DNA of 7,863 nt. It comes from Gammaproteobacteria bacterium (GTDB taxonomy: Bacteria > Pseudomonadota > Gammaproteobacteria > Tenderiales > Tenderiaceae). The notes under the pieces were generated by a model, which did not search any database, was not told where the DNA came from, and was given only the letters and a program-made list of their open reading frames with translations. Shown here in pieces: positions 1 through 5,688 of this stretch. The number at the start of each line of letters is the position of its first letter. The first letter of the stretch is position 1. Location: NCBI GenBank assembly GCA_027001525.1, contig JALTMR010000058.1, positions 1 through 7,863 of the forward strand, read 5' to 3'. Position numbers and translations under genes: made by a program.

Positions 1-835
1 CCGCCACCTCCTTGCGCCAGCGGGCCAGGGTCACCAGCTCCATGGCCAGGGCATCCTCAAGGTCGTGCACCCCGTAGGCAATGTCGTCAGCGATATCCAT
101 GATGGAGGTATCGAACGACTTGTGGAGCGCGCGATGATGTTTGCCCTCGCGCCGTTCAATGGCAACAAACCGGCGTCTGTCCTCATCACTGAAGGGTTCG
201 AGAATCCACGCCAGCACATCGCTGTCGTCATCGAGAATACATTTGGGTGGAATCCAGCGATCGATGTTGGTGCTGCGATCATCGTCGCCCTGCGCTGCGG
301 GAAAGTTTTTCACCGTCGAGTAGAGGCAGGGGTATTTCAACACGCCGAGCAAGGTGCGCCGGGTCAGATCGAGACCGTGTGCAGGTGAGTACTCCCCCAG
401 CTTTGACAAAATGCGCAGCGTCTGACCGTTGCCTTCGAAGCCGCCAGAATCACTCATCATGCGATTGAGCGCCACCTCGCCCCCGTGACCAAAGGGAGGG
501 TGACCGATGTCATGACACAGGCCGATCACCTCAATCAAACTCAGCGAGGGGATCCACTGCTGATAGTCCTCCTGTGCCGCGTATCTGGCCCGCAGGGCTT
601 CACAAATACCCGAACCAATCTGAGCCACCTCCAGCGAGTGGGTCAAACGGGTACGATAAAAATCACTTTCACCAATGCCCAGTACCTGGGTTTTGGACTG
701 CATGCGCCGAAAGGCCGAGGAGTGAATCACCCGCGCCCGGTCACGCTGGTAATCACTGTCTACCGCCGAGGAGTTAAACGGCCGGGGGCTGTAGTCACTT
801 TCCTGAGAACGTCGCCGTTCAATCCATACCTTCAT
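1..835 (-). CDS. dgt: dGTP triphosphohydrolase, HD superfamily (partial, C-terminus beyond left edge)
   Basis: Hydrolyses dGTP to deoxyguanosine and triphosphate in the cytoplasm. It begins at the ATG at 835, preceded by AGGGG (844-848) with an 8-nt spacer, and 278 residues are visible before the window ends; family members usually have about 440-500. Seen in the translation: an N-terminal QRDRARVIHSSAFRRMQSKT stretch (residues 30-49), then H66 in TRLTHSLEV, the metal-binding pair H108-D109 in CHDIGHPPFGHG, the family motif FEGNGQTLR (133-141), and a second aspartate region DIADDIAYGVHD (247-258) expected to complete the HD site. The SDFYRTRLTHSLEVAQIG style is, from memory, like Vibrio/Shewanella dGTPases annotated as anti-phage enzymes rather than enterobacterial Dgt, but that sub-family call is an inference. 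It is separated from cheR by about 210 bp and has its own promoter, so it is probably not co-transcribed from cheV-cheR alone. Confidence 0.93.
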   Translation of the reverse strand, partial: MKVWIERRRSQESDYSPRPFNSSAVDSDYQRDRARVIHSSAFRRMQSKTQVLGIGESDFYRTRLTHSLEVAQIGSGICEALRARYAAQEDYQQWIPSLSLIEVIGLCHDIGHPPFGHGGEVALNRMMSDSGGFEGNGQTLRILSKLGEYSPAHGLDLTRRTLLGVLKYPCLYSTVKNFPAAQGDDDRSTNIDRWIPPKCILDDDSDVLAWILEPFSDEDRRRFVAIERREGKHHRALHKSFDTSIMDIADDIAYGVHDLEDALAMELVTLARWRKEVA

Positions 836-928
836 GGTTGTTACCCCTGACAAACTATTGGAAATTGGAATGAGAAAGCTGTTGAAAAGAGGCACTCGAT
901 AGCCCGCTCACGCAGGCAAGAAGATGGA

Positions 929-957
929 ACTATACGGCGCTATGGTGTGAGACTCAA
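929..957 (-). promoter_or_regulatory. Candidate sigma-70 promoter for the dGTPase gene
   Basis: On the minus strand, a -35 box TTGAGT (957-952; 4 of 6 to TTGACA) is separated by exactly 17 bp from a -10 box TATAGT (934-929; 5 of 6 to TATAAT). Transcription would start near 922, giving a leader of roughly 85-90 nt before the ATG at 835. This is the best promoter I see in the 836-1048 gap, which otherwise shows no gene and no hairpin-plus-U-run terminator behind cheR. Confidence 0.5.
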
Positions 958-1048
958 ACAATGGGGAAGCAGCCGCAGCCAAGAATAGATGCCGGGCCGC
1001 AGTACTCGTGTGGTGTAACAAACAATATCGTCAATCCGTACCCTCAGA

Positions 1049-1930
1049 CTAACGCCGCATTTGAAAGTTGACCTTGTTGGCAGTGCCGGCGGTGGCTTTA
1101 TCTTTGACCTGGTAGACGATGCCGCCCTGGTGTCTGACAGTATCAAATTCATCGCAATAACTGGCGAGGGTTTCGGTGGAGCCAAGAAAGAGGTAGCCGC
1201 CTGGCACCAAAGCCTGGGCCATGCGATTGAGAATGTCTCGCTTTAATTCGGCTGAAAAATAGATCAATACATTGCGGCAGAAAATAATATCGAACTTGCC
1301 CAGAGGCGCGTAGGAGTTCATCAAATTAAGCTCTTTGAATGTCACCCGCCGGCGGATATTTTCGTTGACGCGCCACTGATCTCCCTCCTGAGTGAAAAAC
1401 ATCTGTTTACGTTCGGGAGAGAGTCCGCGTGATAGCGCCAGGCTGTCGTATAGCGCCTCCTTGGCGTGACTCAACATGGTGGGCGAGATATCCGTCGCGG
1501 TAATCTGGATATTATCCTTGAGACTGCCGGGACGTTTTTTCAGGTACTCCTGAGCGATCATGCTGATGGAGTACGGCTCCTGCCCTGAGGAGCAAGCGGC
1601 CGACCAGATCTTCAGTTTGGGCGGGCGCGTTTTGGCGATCTCGGGCAGAACAAAATCGGCCAGCAGTGCATAAGGGTGGTTGTCACGAAACCACAGCGTC
1701 TCATTAGTCGTCATGGCATCGATCACCCGCTCGCGCAGACCCGAGCGCGGCTGGCGTTTCATTTTGGCAATCAAATCACCGATGGAAGTGGAGTCAAACT
1801 CTTTCATCAAACGCCCCAGACGGCTGGAGACCAGATAGTGTTTGTTCTCCCCCAACACAATGCCGCAGGCCTCTTCCAGAAAAGCTCTGAAGGCATCGTA
1901 CTCTTGGCTTGAAATCGTTAGATTGCTCAC
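1049..1930 (-). CDS. cheR: Chemotaxis protein methyltransferase CheR
   Basis: S-adenosylmethionine-dependent methyltransferase that methylates glutamates on chemoreceptors for adaptation, at the cytoplasmic face of the receptor array. The 293-residue product has the two CheR parts: an N-terminal helical domain (about 1-75, with ACGIVLGENKHYLVSSRL at 21-38, strongly CheR-like) and a Rossmann methyltransferase domain. Motifs include TTNETLWFRD (74-83), the SAM-binding WSAACSSGQEPYS (109-121), ATDIS (145-149) and CRNVLIYF (218-225). The start is a GTG at 1930, with AGGGAAG (1940-1934) just upstream. The only nearby ATG (1932) is out of frame and immediately followed by TGA. It lies 77 bp downstream of cheV on the same strand and is probably co-transcribed with it. 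No TPR or other extra C-terminal domain is present. Confidence 0.96.
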   Translation of the reverse strand: MSNLTISSQEYDAFRAFLEEACGIVLGENKHYLVSSRLGRLMKEFDSTSIGDLIAKMKRQPRSGLRERVIDAMTTNETLWFRDNHPYALLADFVLPEIAKTRPPKLKIWSAACSSGQEPYSISMIAQEYLKKRPGSLKDNIQITATDISPTMLSHAKEALYDSLALSRGLSPERKQMFFTQEGDQWRVNENIRRRVTFKELNLMNSYAPLGKFDIIFCRNVLIYFSAELKRDILNRMAQALVPGGYLFLGSTETLASYCDEFDTVRHQGGIVYQVKDKATAGTANKVNFQMRR

Positions 1931-2007
1931 ATTCTTCCCTGCTGGTTGATGCCGGTTATCTCGCCATCAAATGCCAGCCCCCGGCACGAGTCAACTCGCC
2001 CTGGGTG

Positions 2008-2970
2008 CTATGCACTTTGATGATCGCTTTGCCCGGCATGGCGCTTTTCAAGAATCTCTTTGACAAGGGCCAACACGTCACCGGCCAGTTCATCCGGCTT
2101 GAACTTTGGCAGAAAACGGTCTGCACCTACCTTCTTAACAATGCTCTCGTTAAACGTGCCGCTCAGCGAGGTGTGCAACATGATGAAGAGATCCTTTAAA
2201 TCGGGATCCTTTCTGATCTCCGTCGTCAGGGTGTAACCATCCATATCGGGCATCTCCACGTCAGAGATCAACATGATCAACTTCCCCAGGCGCTCGTCAC
2301 CACGGCGCACCCAATCTTTCAGGGTGTGCAGGGCCTCTCGGCCGTTTTGCGTCAACGTGCACTCGATACCGAGCTGGTCCAGTGTGCGCTTGATCTGGTT
2401 TCTCGCCACGCTGGAGTCATCAGCCACCAGGATGTGCTGCTGGCGAATGACATCATCCACGCCTTCGAGCACTTCCGGTGAGACCTCAAGTGATACATTG
2501 CCCACTTCAGACAACACCTTCTCAACGTCAATAATCTCAACCAGCTCGTCGTCTATATTGGTCACGGCCGTGAGGTAGCTGTTTTTGCCCGACCCCTTGG
2601 GCGGCGGCAGAATCTCTTCCCACGTCAGATTGACGATACGCTCCACCCCGCTGACCAGAAATGCCTGCACCGAGCGGTTGTACTCGGTAACGATCATGAA
2701 GCAACCCGCCAGATCTTCGGTAGGGGGGCCACCCACTGCCATGCGGAGATCGATCACCGGAATGGTTTTGCCGCGCATGGTGGCCACACCACGCACCACC
2801 GCGTGGGCATGGGGGATTTGCGACAGAGGCGGGCACTGAACCACCTCCTGAATTTTGAATACGTTAATACCGAAGCGCTGTCTCTGCCCCAATCTGAACG
2901 TCAACAATTCCAGACGATTATGACCAGCCAACTGCGTACGTTGGTCTACCGAGTCCATTACTCCAGCCAT
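2008..2970 (-). CDS. cheV: Chemotaxis coupling protein CheV (CheW domain plus receiver domain)
   Basis: CheV couples chemoreceptors to the kinase CheA and is itself phosphorylated, which tunes adaptation. The 320-residue product has an N-terminal CheW-like domain (about residues 15-157, including VVRGVATMRGKTIPVIDL at 58-75 and LVEIIDVEKVL at 143-153). A C-terminal response-regulator receiver follows (about 178-308). Receiver residues are intact: acidic pair D184-D185, phospho-acceptor D237 in SDVEMPDMDG, T267 and K289 in LPKF. The ATG at 2970 is chosen because it has GAGGGGA nine nt upstream and gives the typical MAGVMDSVDQRTQL start. A GTG at 2991 would add seven residues but uses the ribosome-binding site as coding sequence. 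It is followed by cheR and is divergent from flgA, as in Pseudomonas-type loci. Confidence 0.96.
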   Translation of the reverse strand: MAGVMDSVDQRTQLAGHNRLELLTFRLGQRQRFGINVFKIQEVVQCPPLSQIPHAHAVVRGVATMRGKTIPVIDLRMAVGGPPTEDLAGCFMIVTEYNRSVQAFLVSGVERIVNLTWEEILPPPKGSGKNSYLTAVTNIDDELVEIIDVEKVLSEVGNVSLEVSPEVLEGVDDVIRQQHILVADDSSVARNQIKRTLDQLGIECTLTQNGREALHTLKDWVRRGDERLGKLIMLISDVEMPDMDGYTLTTEIRKDPDLKDLFIMLHTSLSGTFNESIVKKVGADRFLPKFKPDELAGDVLALVKEILEKRHAGQSDHQSA

Positions 2971-2979
2971 GTTCGGCGA

Positions 2980-2986
2980 TCCCCTC
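2980..2986 (-). promoter_or_regulatory. Ribosome-binding site deciding the cheV start
   Basis: The minus-strand GAGGGGA at 2986-2980 sits 9 nt before the ATG at 2970. It favours this ATG over the in-frame GTG at 2991, which has no comparable site upstream. Confidence 0.7.
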
Positions 2987-3019
2987 TTCACTCTATAAGA
3001 AGTTTTTTCACAAGAGGTT

Positions 3020-3046
3020 ATATCGTCTGTCTGGAACTATTCTTGA
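3020..3046 (-). promoter_or_regulatory. Candidate sigma-28 (FliA) promoter for cheV-cheR
   Basis: Read on the minus strand, TCAAGAAT (3046-3039) is followed by an 11-bp spacer and GACGATAT (3027-3020). Against the FliA consensus TAAAGTTT-N11-GCCGATAA this matches 5 of 8 and 6 of 8 with the exact spacing. Its -10 lies about 50 bp before the cheV ATG. Chemotaxis genes are commonly sigma-28 dependent in this group. The match is imperfect, and a TATAAC sequence overlapping it could serve sigma-70 instead. Confidence 0.4.
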
Positions 3047-3056
3047 GCGCCGGTAA

Positions 3057-3072
3057 CGGCACACTCTTTGCT
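3057..3072 (+). promoter_or_regulatory. Sigma-54 (RpoN) promoter for flgA
   Basis: CGGCAC (3057-3062), five bases, then TTGCT (3068-3072) matches the RpoN consensus TGGCAC-N5-TTGCA/T at every strongly conserved position, including GG at -24, GC at -12 and the exact 10-bp gap between them. The expected start of transcription is near 3083, leaving a leader of about 29 nt before the flgA ATG at 3112. In Vibrio and Pseudomonas, many basal-body and hook genes are RpoN-dependent through FlrC/FleR. No activator site was identified. Confidence 0.65.
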
Positions 3073-3111
3073 GCTGTTTCCAGCATGACAAATCATTGGC
3101 GGCCATTAAAC

Positions 3112-3822
3112 ATGCACTCCCTGAGTCTTCGTGTGACAGCGCTTGTGCTGGGGCTGTCTCTGTCGTTGCCCGCTCTGGCCCGCGGTGACATTCAACCACT
3201 GGACGAGATCAGAGCCGTGGCGGAGCAGTGGGTAAAAGCCGGCATCAGCACCCGGTCGCACCAACGCACGGAGATAGAGGCGGGCCATCTTGACAGTCGT
3301 TTGCGCCTCAAGCGCTGCGACCAGCCGCTGACGGCTCAGCCCCTGCAAAACAGCCACCGCTCGGGCAATGCCACCATCAGCGTCAAATGCCTCGGTAGCA
3401 CCCCCTGGACAGTGCATGTGCCGGTGACGGTCAAGTCCTACACCCAGGTGGTGGTGGCCAACCGCCCCCTGGCACGCCAGCTCCAGCTAACTGCGGACGA
3501 TGTACGGCTTGAGGAGCGGGAGGTGACGTCGCTCAGGACGGGCTATTTCCAGCGTATTGAAGAGGTGGTTGGTCGCCAGCCCAAACGCACGCTGATGGCC
3601 GGCTCGGCGTTGAGCCCCTACGACCTCGACACCAACAAGATCATTCGGCGCGGTCATAAAGTTGTCATCATTGCAGAGATATCAGGCGTCGCTGTGCGCA
3701 TGCAGGGAAAAGCGCTCAAAGACGCCGGCAAAGGCGAACTGATCCCGGTGGAGAATCTCTCATCCAAACGAAAAATCGAGGCCATCGCCTACAGTCCCGG
3801 CATCGTAAAAGTTCCGATGTAA
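3112..3822 (+). CDS. flgA: Flagellar basal body P-ring formation protein FlgA
   Basis: Periplasmic chaperone that helps FlgI assemble into the P ring around the flagellar rod. The 236-residue product begins with a Sec signal peptide: basic R7, hydrophobic core VTALVLGLSLSLP, and predicted cleavage after ALA at residue 23. The mature part carries two cysteines, C69 (LKRC) and C93 (VKC), expected to form the family disulfide. An SAF domain follows (about 112-174, with ANRPLARQLQLTADDVRLEE at 116-135) and then the C-terminal beta domain ending SPGIVKVPM. An in-frame ATG at 3085 would add nine residues, but the sigma-54 promoter predicts transcription starting at about 3083, so 3112 is preferred. 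The only upstream purine stretch is a weak GGCGG (3098-3102). Divergent from cheV and followed by flgM. Confidence 0.94.
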   Translation: MHSLSLRVTALVLGLSLSLPALARGDIQPLDEIRAVAEQWVKAGISTRSHQRTEIEAGHLDSRLRLKRCDQPLTAQPLQNSHRSGNATISVKCLGSTPWTVHVPVTVKSYTQVVVANRPLARQLQLTADDVRLEEREVTSLRTGYFQRIEEVVGRQPKRTLMAGSALSPYDLDTNKIIRRGHKVVIIAEISGVAVRMQGKALKDAGKGELIPVENLSSKRKIEAIAYSPGIVKVPM

Positions 3823-3860
3823 GGGTGCCCGGGCAGCACACCAGCCTGTTTGACGTGCAG

Positions 3861-3887
3861 TTAAGTCTCTTTGAGATCGACCGCTAA
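3861..3887 (+). promoter_or_regulatory. Sigma-28 (FliA) promoter for flgM-flgN
   Basis: TTAAGTCT (3861-3868), an 11-bp spacer and ACCGCTAA (3880-3887) match the FliA consensus TAAAGTTT-N11-GCCGATAA at 6 of 8 positions in each half, with exact spacing. The -10 ends 32 bp before the flgM ATG. FlgM is classically transcribed by the sigma factor it inhibits, so both position and function fit. Read-through from flgA remains possible, because no terminator is visible in 3823-3860. Confidence 0.65.
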
Positions 3888-3919
3888 TTTAACTAGATTT
3901 TGAGCAATTGAGGTACATC

Positions 3920-4234
3920 ATGGCTATCGAAATCTCTAACCACACCTTGTCTCTTGTGAAAGGTACTTCAGAGAGTTCTTCATCCCCCCTGGCCGGGCGC
4001 AACGGCGCGCCAGGCAGCCCCCCCGTTTCGGCGCAGGACACCGTGGCAATCACCGCGGCGGCGGACACGCTGAGCGGACTGGAACAGCAGGTCTCCTCCC
4101 TGCCCGTAGTGGACTTGCAGCGGGTCTCCCAGGTTCGCAGCGTTGTTGATCAAATACAGAACAGCAGCAATTTCAGCCAAATGGCAGAGAAGATCATGAA
4201 CTTCGAGTCGGCACTTAACCGCGCCAGGGCGTAA
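3920..4234 (+). CDS. flgM: Negative regulator of flagellin synthesis FlgM (anti-sigma-28)
   Basis: FlgM binds and inactivates FliA (sigma-28) until the hook-basal body is finished, then is exported, which releases late-gene transcription. The product has 104 residues, normal for the family (about 90-110). The N-terminal half is low-complexity and Ser/Pro/Gly/Ala-rich (about 15-50), as expected for a disordered export substrate. The C-terminal half carries the sigma-binding helices: LPVVDLQRVSQVRSVVDQIQ (61-80) and MAEKIMNFESAL (88-99). The usual GxYxVD segment between them is degenerate here (NSSNFS). The start is the ATG at 3920 with GAGGT at 3910-3914. The gene follows a sigma-28 promoter and precedes flgN by 28 bp. 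Confidence 0.93.
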   Translation: MAIEISNHTLSLVKGTSESSSSPLAGRNGAPGSPPVSAQDTVAITAAADTLSGLEQQVSSLPVVDLQRVSQVRSVVDQIQNSSNFSQMAEKIMNFESALNRARA

Positions 4235-4251
4235 CTCAATAAATGTGACAC

Positions 4252-4256
4252 AGGAG
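4252..4256 (+). promoter_or_regulatory. Ribosome-binding site deciding the flgN start
   Basis: AGGAG lies 6 nt before the ATG at 4263. An in-frame GTG at 4245 would place this Shine-Dalgarno inside the coding region and lacks one of its own, so the ATG is preferred. Confidence 0.75.
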
Positions 4257-4262
4257 ATCGCG

Positions 4263-4727
4263 ATGGAAGAGCTAGTCAGAACACAGTTAACAGTGGCCAC
4301 CTCGCTCCACCGCGTTCTGCTGGATGAGAACAACGCCTTGAAAGCCCGAGACGCGGACAGGATAAAAGCCCTGAGCGAAGAGAAAATTCAACTCACCAGC
4401 TCACTGGAGCAACTGGCCAGCCAACAGGGGGAGCTTCTGGCCGCCAAAGGGCTGACACTCTCCGCCGAGGGGTTGAACGACTACGCCCGCCAACTACCGG
4501 ACGGCAGGGCAGCGGGATTCAATGCGGCAGTAAAAAAGTTAAACGAGGTGTTGGCACAATCGAAACAACAGAATCAGGTCAACGGACAGATGATCGCTGC
4601 CACCCGGCAATCCGTTGAAGTGGCCCTCTCCATTCTAAGGGGGCAGAACGGCAGCCAGGAGCTGACTTATGGCCCCGGCGGAGAGACGAGATCGAACCCC
4701 GGCAGCGGATCACTGGCCAAGGCCTGA
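4263..4727 (+). CDS. flgN: Flagellar export chaperone FlgN
   Basis: Cytoplasmic type III export chaperone for the hook-filament junction proteins FlgK and FlgL, keeping them unfolded for secretion. The 154-residue product is predicted to be almost entirely helical: ELVRTQLTVATSLHRVLLDE (3-22) and the long charged ALKARDADRIKALSEEKIQL (25-44) look like the FlgN coiled-coil hairpin. A third helical region lies at about 87-126. The tail LTYGPGGETRS (134-144) resembles the YG-x-x-G-x-T ending common in pseudomonad FlgN and is followed by a flexible Gly/Ser stretch. Length is typical (about 140-160). It is 28 bp behind flgM and 36 bp before the PilZ gene, consistent with one operon. Confidence 0.92.
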   Translation: MEELVRTQLTVATSLHRVLLDENNALKARDADRIKALSEEKIQLTSSLEQLASQQGELLAAKGLTLSAEGLNDYARQLPDGRAAGFNAAVKKLNEVLAQSKQQNQVNGQMIAATRQSVEVALSILRGQNGSQELTYGPGGETRSNPGSGSLAKA

Positions 4728-4746
4728 CGCCAGGTAATCGGCACAG

Positions 4747-4764
4747 ATGGCGCGCATTGTTTGA
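4747..4764 (+). other. Five-codon upstream ORF overlapping the ycgR start (speculative)
   Basis: ATG GCG CGC ATT GTT TGA encodes MARIV and its TGA shares the A of the next ATG, forming TGATG at 4762-4766. The ycgR ATG has no convincing Shine-Dalgarno of its own, so termination-reinitiation is conceivable. The mini-ORF itself also has only a distant AGG (about 12 nt away), so chance is the simplest explanation. Confidence 0.2.
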
Positions 4765-5474
4765 TGGAAACCCTGACCGATCAAATCAGAATATTCTCAC
4801 TGCTCAACCGGCTCAAAAAAGAGCGGGCGTTGCTCGGCGTCAGCCTCAAGGGAGACAAACAGGCATACAACTCAGCCATTCTTGACGTCTCTCTGGATGA
4901 AAACTACCTCACGCTGGACGAGCTGAAACCGGCCTCCGGCCATATCCTCATCAGTAAAACACGCCGATGTCGAATCAAGGGGCAGACCCAGGGTGTTCAT
5001 CTCGAATTCGATGTGGAGATCGACAAGGTAAACGATGACGGTGGCATCGCTTACTACGTCTCCCGCCTCCCCCCTGCCCTGCACTATTTACAGCGCCGCG
5101 CCAGCGTTCGTGTTGCCGTCAGTGCGGCGCACCCGGTGCCTGTGACCTTGACCATTGAGGAGACGGCCAGCGTTATCAAAGGAGAGATGAAAGATCTCTC
5201 CGCCGGTGGCCTGGGCATCCGCTTCCCACAGGATGTCCCAGACCAGGTGGAGGTTGGCCAGACGCTGGAGTGCGTTTTTGCCTCTCCGGTGGATCGCAAC
5301 GAGGAACTGATCTGCGATATCGATGTACGCCTGGTCAAGCGCAAGGCTGAACCCCACGAACCGGCCTTTATGGGCTGTGAATTCTTAAAACTGGTGCCTC
5401 CCCAACAGCGCCAGATAAGCCGCATGGTTATGGCACTGCAACGGATGGCCCAGAAAAAACGCAGCGATACCTGA
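4764..5474 (+). CDS. ycgR: PilZ-domain c-di-GMP receptor, YcgR/FlgZ-type flagellar brake
   Basis: Binds cyclic di-GMP and slows or biases the flagellar motor, linking second-messenger level to motility. The 236-residue product has the two-domain YcgR layout. The N-terminal YcgR domain covers about residues 5-105 (FSLLNRLKKERALLGVSLKG at 11-30). A C-terminal PilZ domain covers about 108-225. The c-di-GMP motifs are intact: RRASVR (111-116, giving RxxxR) and DLSAGGLGIRF (144-154, matching D/NxSxxG). A Met/Arg/Lys-rich tail closes the protein. The ATG at 4764 is taken as the start; a TTG at 4761 is adjacent, and no strong Shine-Dalgarno is seen. It lies last in the flgM-flgN operon, the position held by the PilZ gene called flgZ in Pseudomonas, so flgZ is an equally good symbol. 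Confidence 0.9.
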   Translation: METLTDQIRIFSLLNRLKKERALLGVSLKGDKQAYNSAILDVSLDENYLTLDELKPASGHILISKTRRCRIKGQTQGVHLEFDVEIDKVNDDGGIAYYVSRLPPALHYLQRRASVRVAVSAAHPVPVTLTIEETASVIKGEMKDLSAGGLGIRFPQDVPDQVEVGQTLECVFASPVDRNEELICDIDVRLVKRKAEPHEPAFMGCEFLKLVPPQQRQISRMVMALQRMAQKKRSDT

Positions 5475-5487
5475 GAGGCGTTCTCAA

Positions 5488-5503
5488 TCACCGTTCGTGG
5501 TGA
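5488..5503. terminator. Hairpin between convergent ycgR and tRNA-Arg genes (weak terminator candidate)
   Basis: TCACCG (5488-5493) pairs with TGGTGA (5498-5503), with one G-U pair, around a TTCG loop. It lies 14 bp past the ycgR stop and between two convergent genes, where a bidirectional terminator is expected. However, neither strand shows a clear run of T after the stem, so it may only stabilise RNA ends or be chance. Confidence 0.35.
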
Positions 5504-5523
5504 GATTTGGGAAGAAGGGAAAG

Positions 5524-5600
5524 TGGCGCCCCGGGCAGGATTCTAACCTGCGACCTATCCCTTAGGAGGGGATTGCTCTATACAGCTGAGCTACCGGGGC
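5524..5600 (-). tRNA. tRNA-Arg, anticodon CCU
   Basis: A complete 77-nt cloverleaf read on the minus strand. The acceptor stem GCCCCGG/CCGGGGC has seven perfect pairs, the D stem is GCTC/GAGC, the anticodon stem is ATCCC/GGGAT and the T stem is GCAGG/CCTGC. The loop CTCCTAA gives anticodon CCT (5566-5564), which reads AGG. Discriminator G73 and the 3' CCA (5526-5524) are encoded. A20, a known arginine identity base, is present in the D loop. Odd point: the D loop has T at position 19 (base 5582) and the T loop reads TTAGAAT, with A at position 56 (base 5544), instead of the near-universal G19 and C56. The two changes restore pairing. All stems are otherwise perfect, so this does not look like a decayed gene. 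Confidence 0.95.
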
Positions 5601-5618
5601 CAAGCAGAAACGGCCGCA

Positions 5619-5648
5619 AGTATAACAAACCCGGAGGACCGGCGTCAC
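5619..5648 (-). promoter_or_regulatory. Promoter of tRNA-Arg(CCU)
   Basis: On the minus strand, GTGACG (5648-5643; 4 of 6 to TTGACA), an 18-bp spacer and TATACT (5624-5619; 5 of 6 to TATAAT) end 18 bp before the tRNA. The stretch right after the -10 is GC-rich (TGCGGCC), the kind of discriminator seen at stable-RNA promoters under stringent control. Confidence 0.6.
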
Positions 5649-5688
5649 AGGCCTGTTTTCACCCCTTCCCGAAAACCACTTCACCTCC

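Noticed and set aside
65..850. Plus-strand open frames at 65-388 and 485-850
   Set aside because: Both are antisense to the dGTPase gene, whose HD motifs and conserved stretches are unambiguous.
2803..3111. An extended flgA reading frame starting near 2803
   Set aside because: It overlaps cheV on the other strand, has no signal peptide at its N-terminus, and the sigma-54 promoter lies downstream of that start.
3826..3835. Perfect palindrome TGCCCGGGCA after flgA as a terminator
   Set aside because: There is no loop and no T-run follows, so it cannot act as an intrinsic terminator. It might be a protein site, but nothing supports that.
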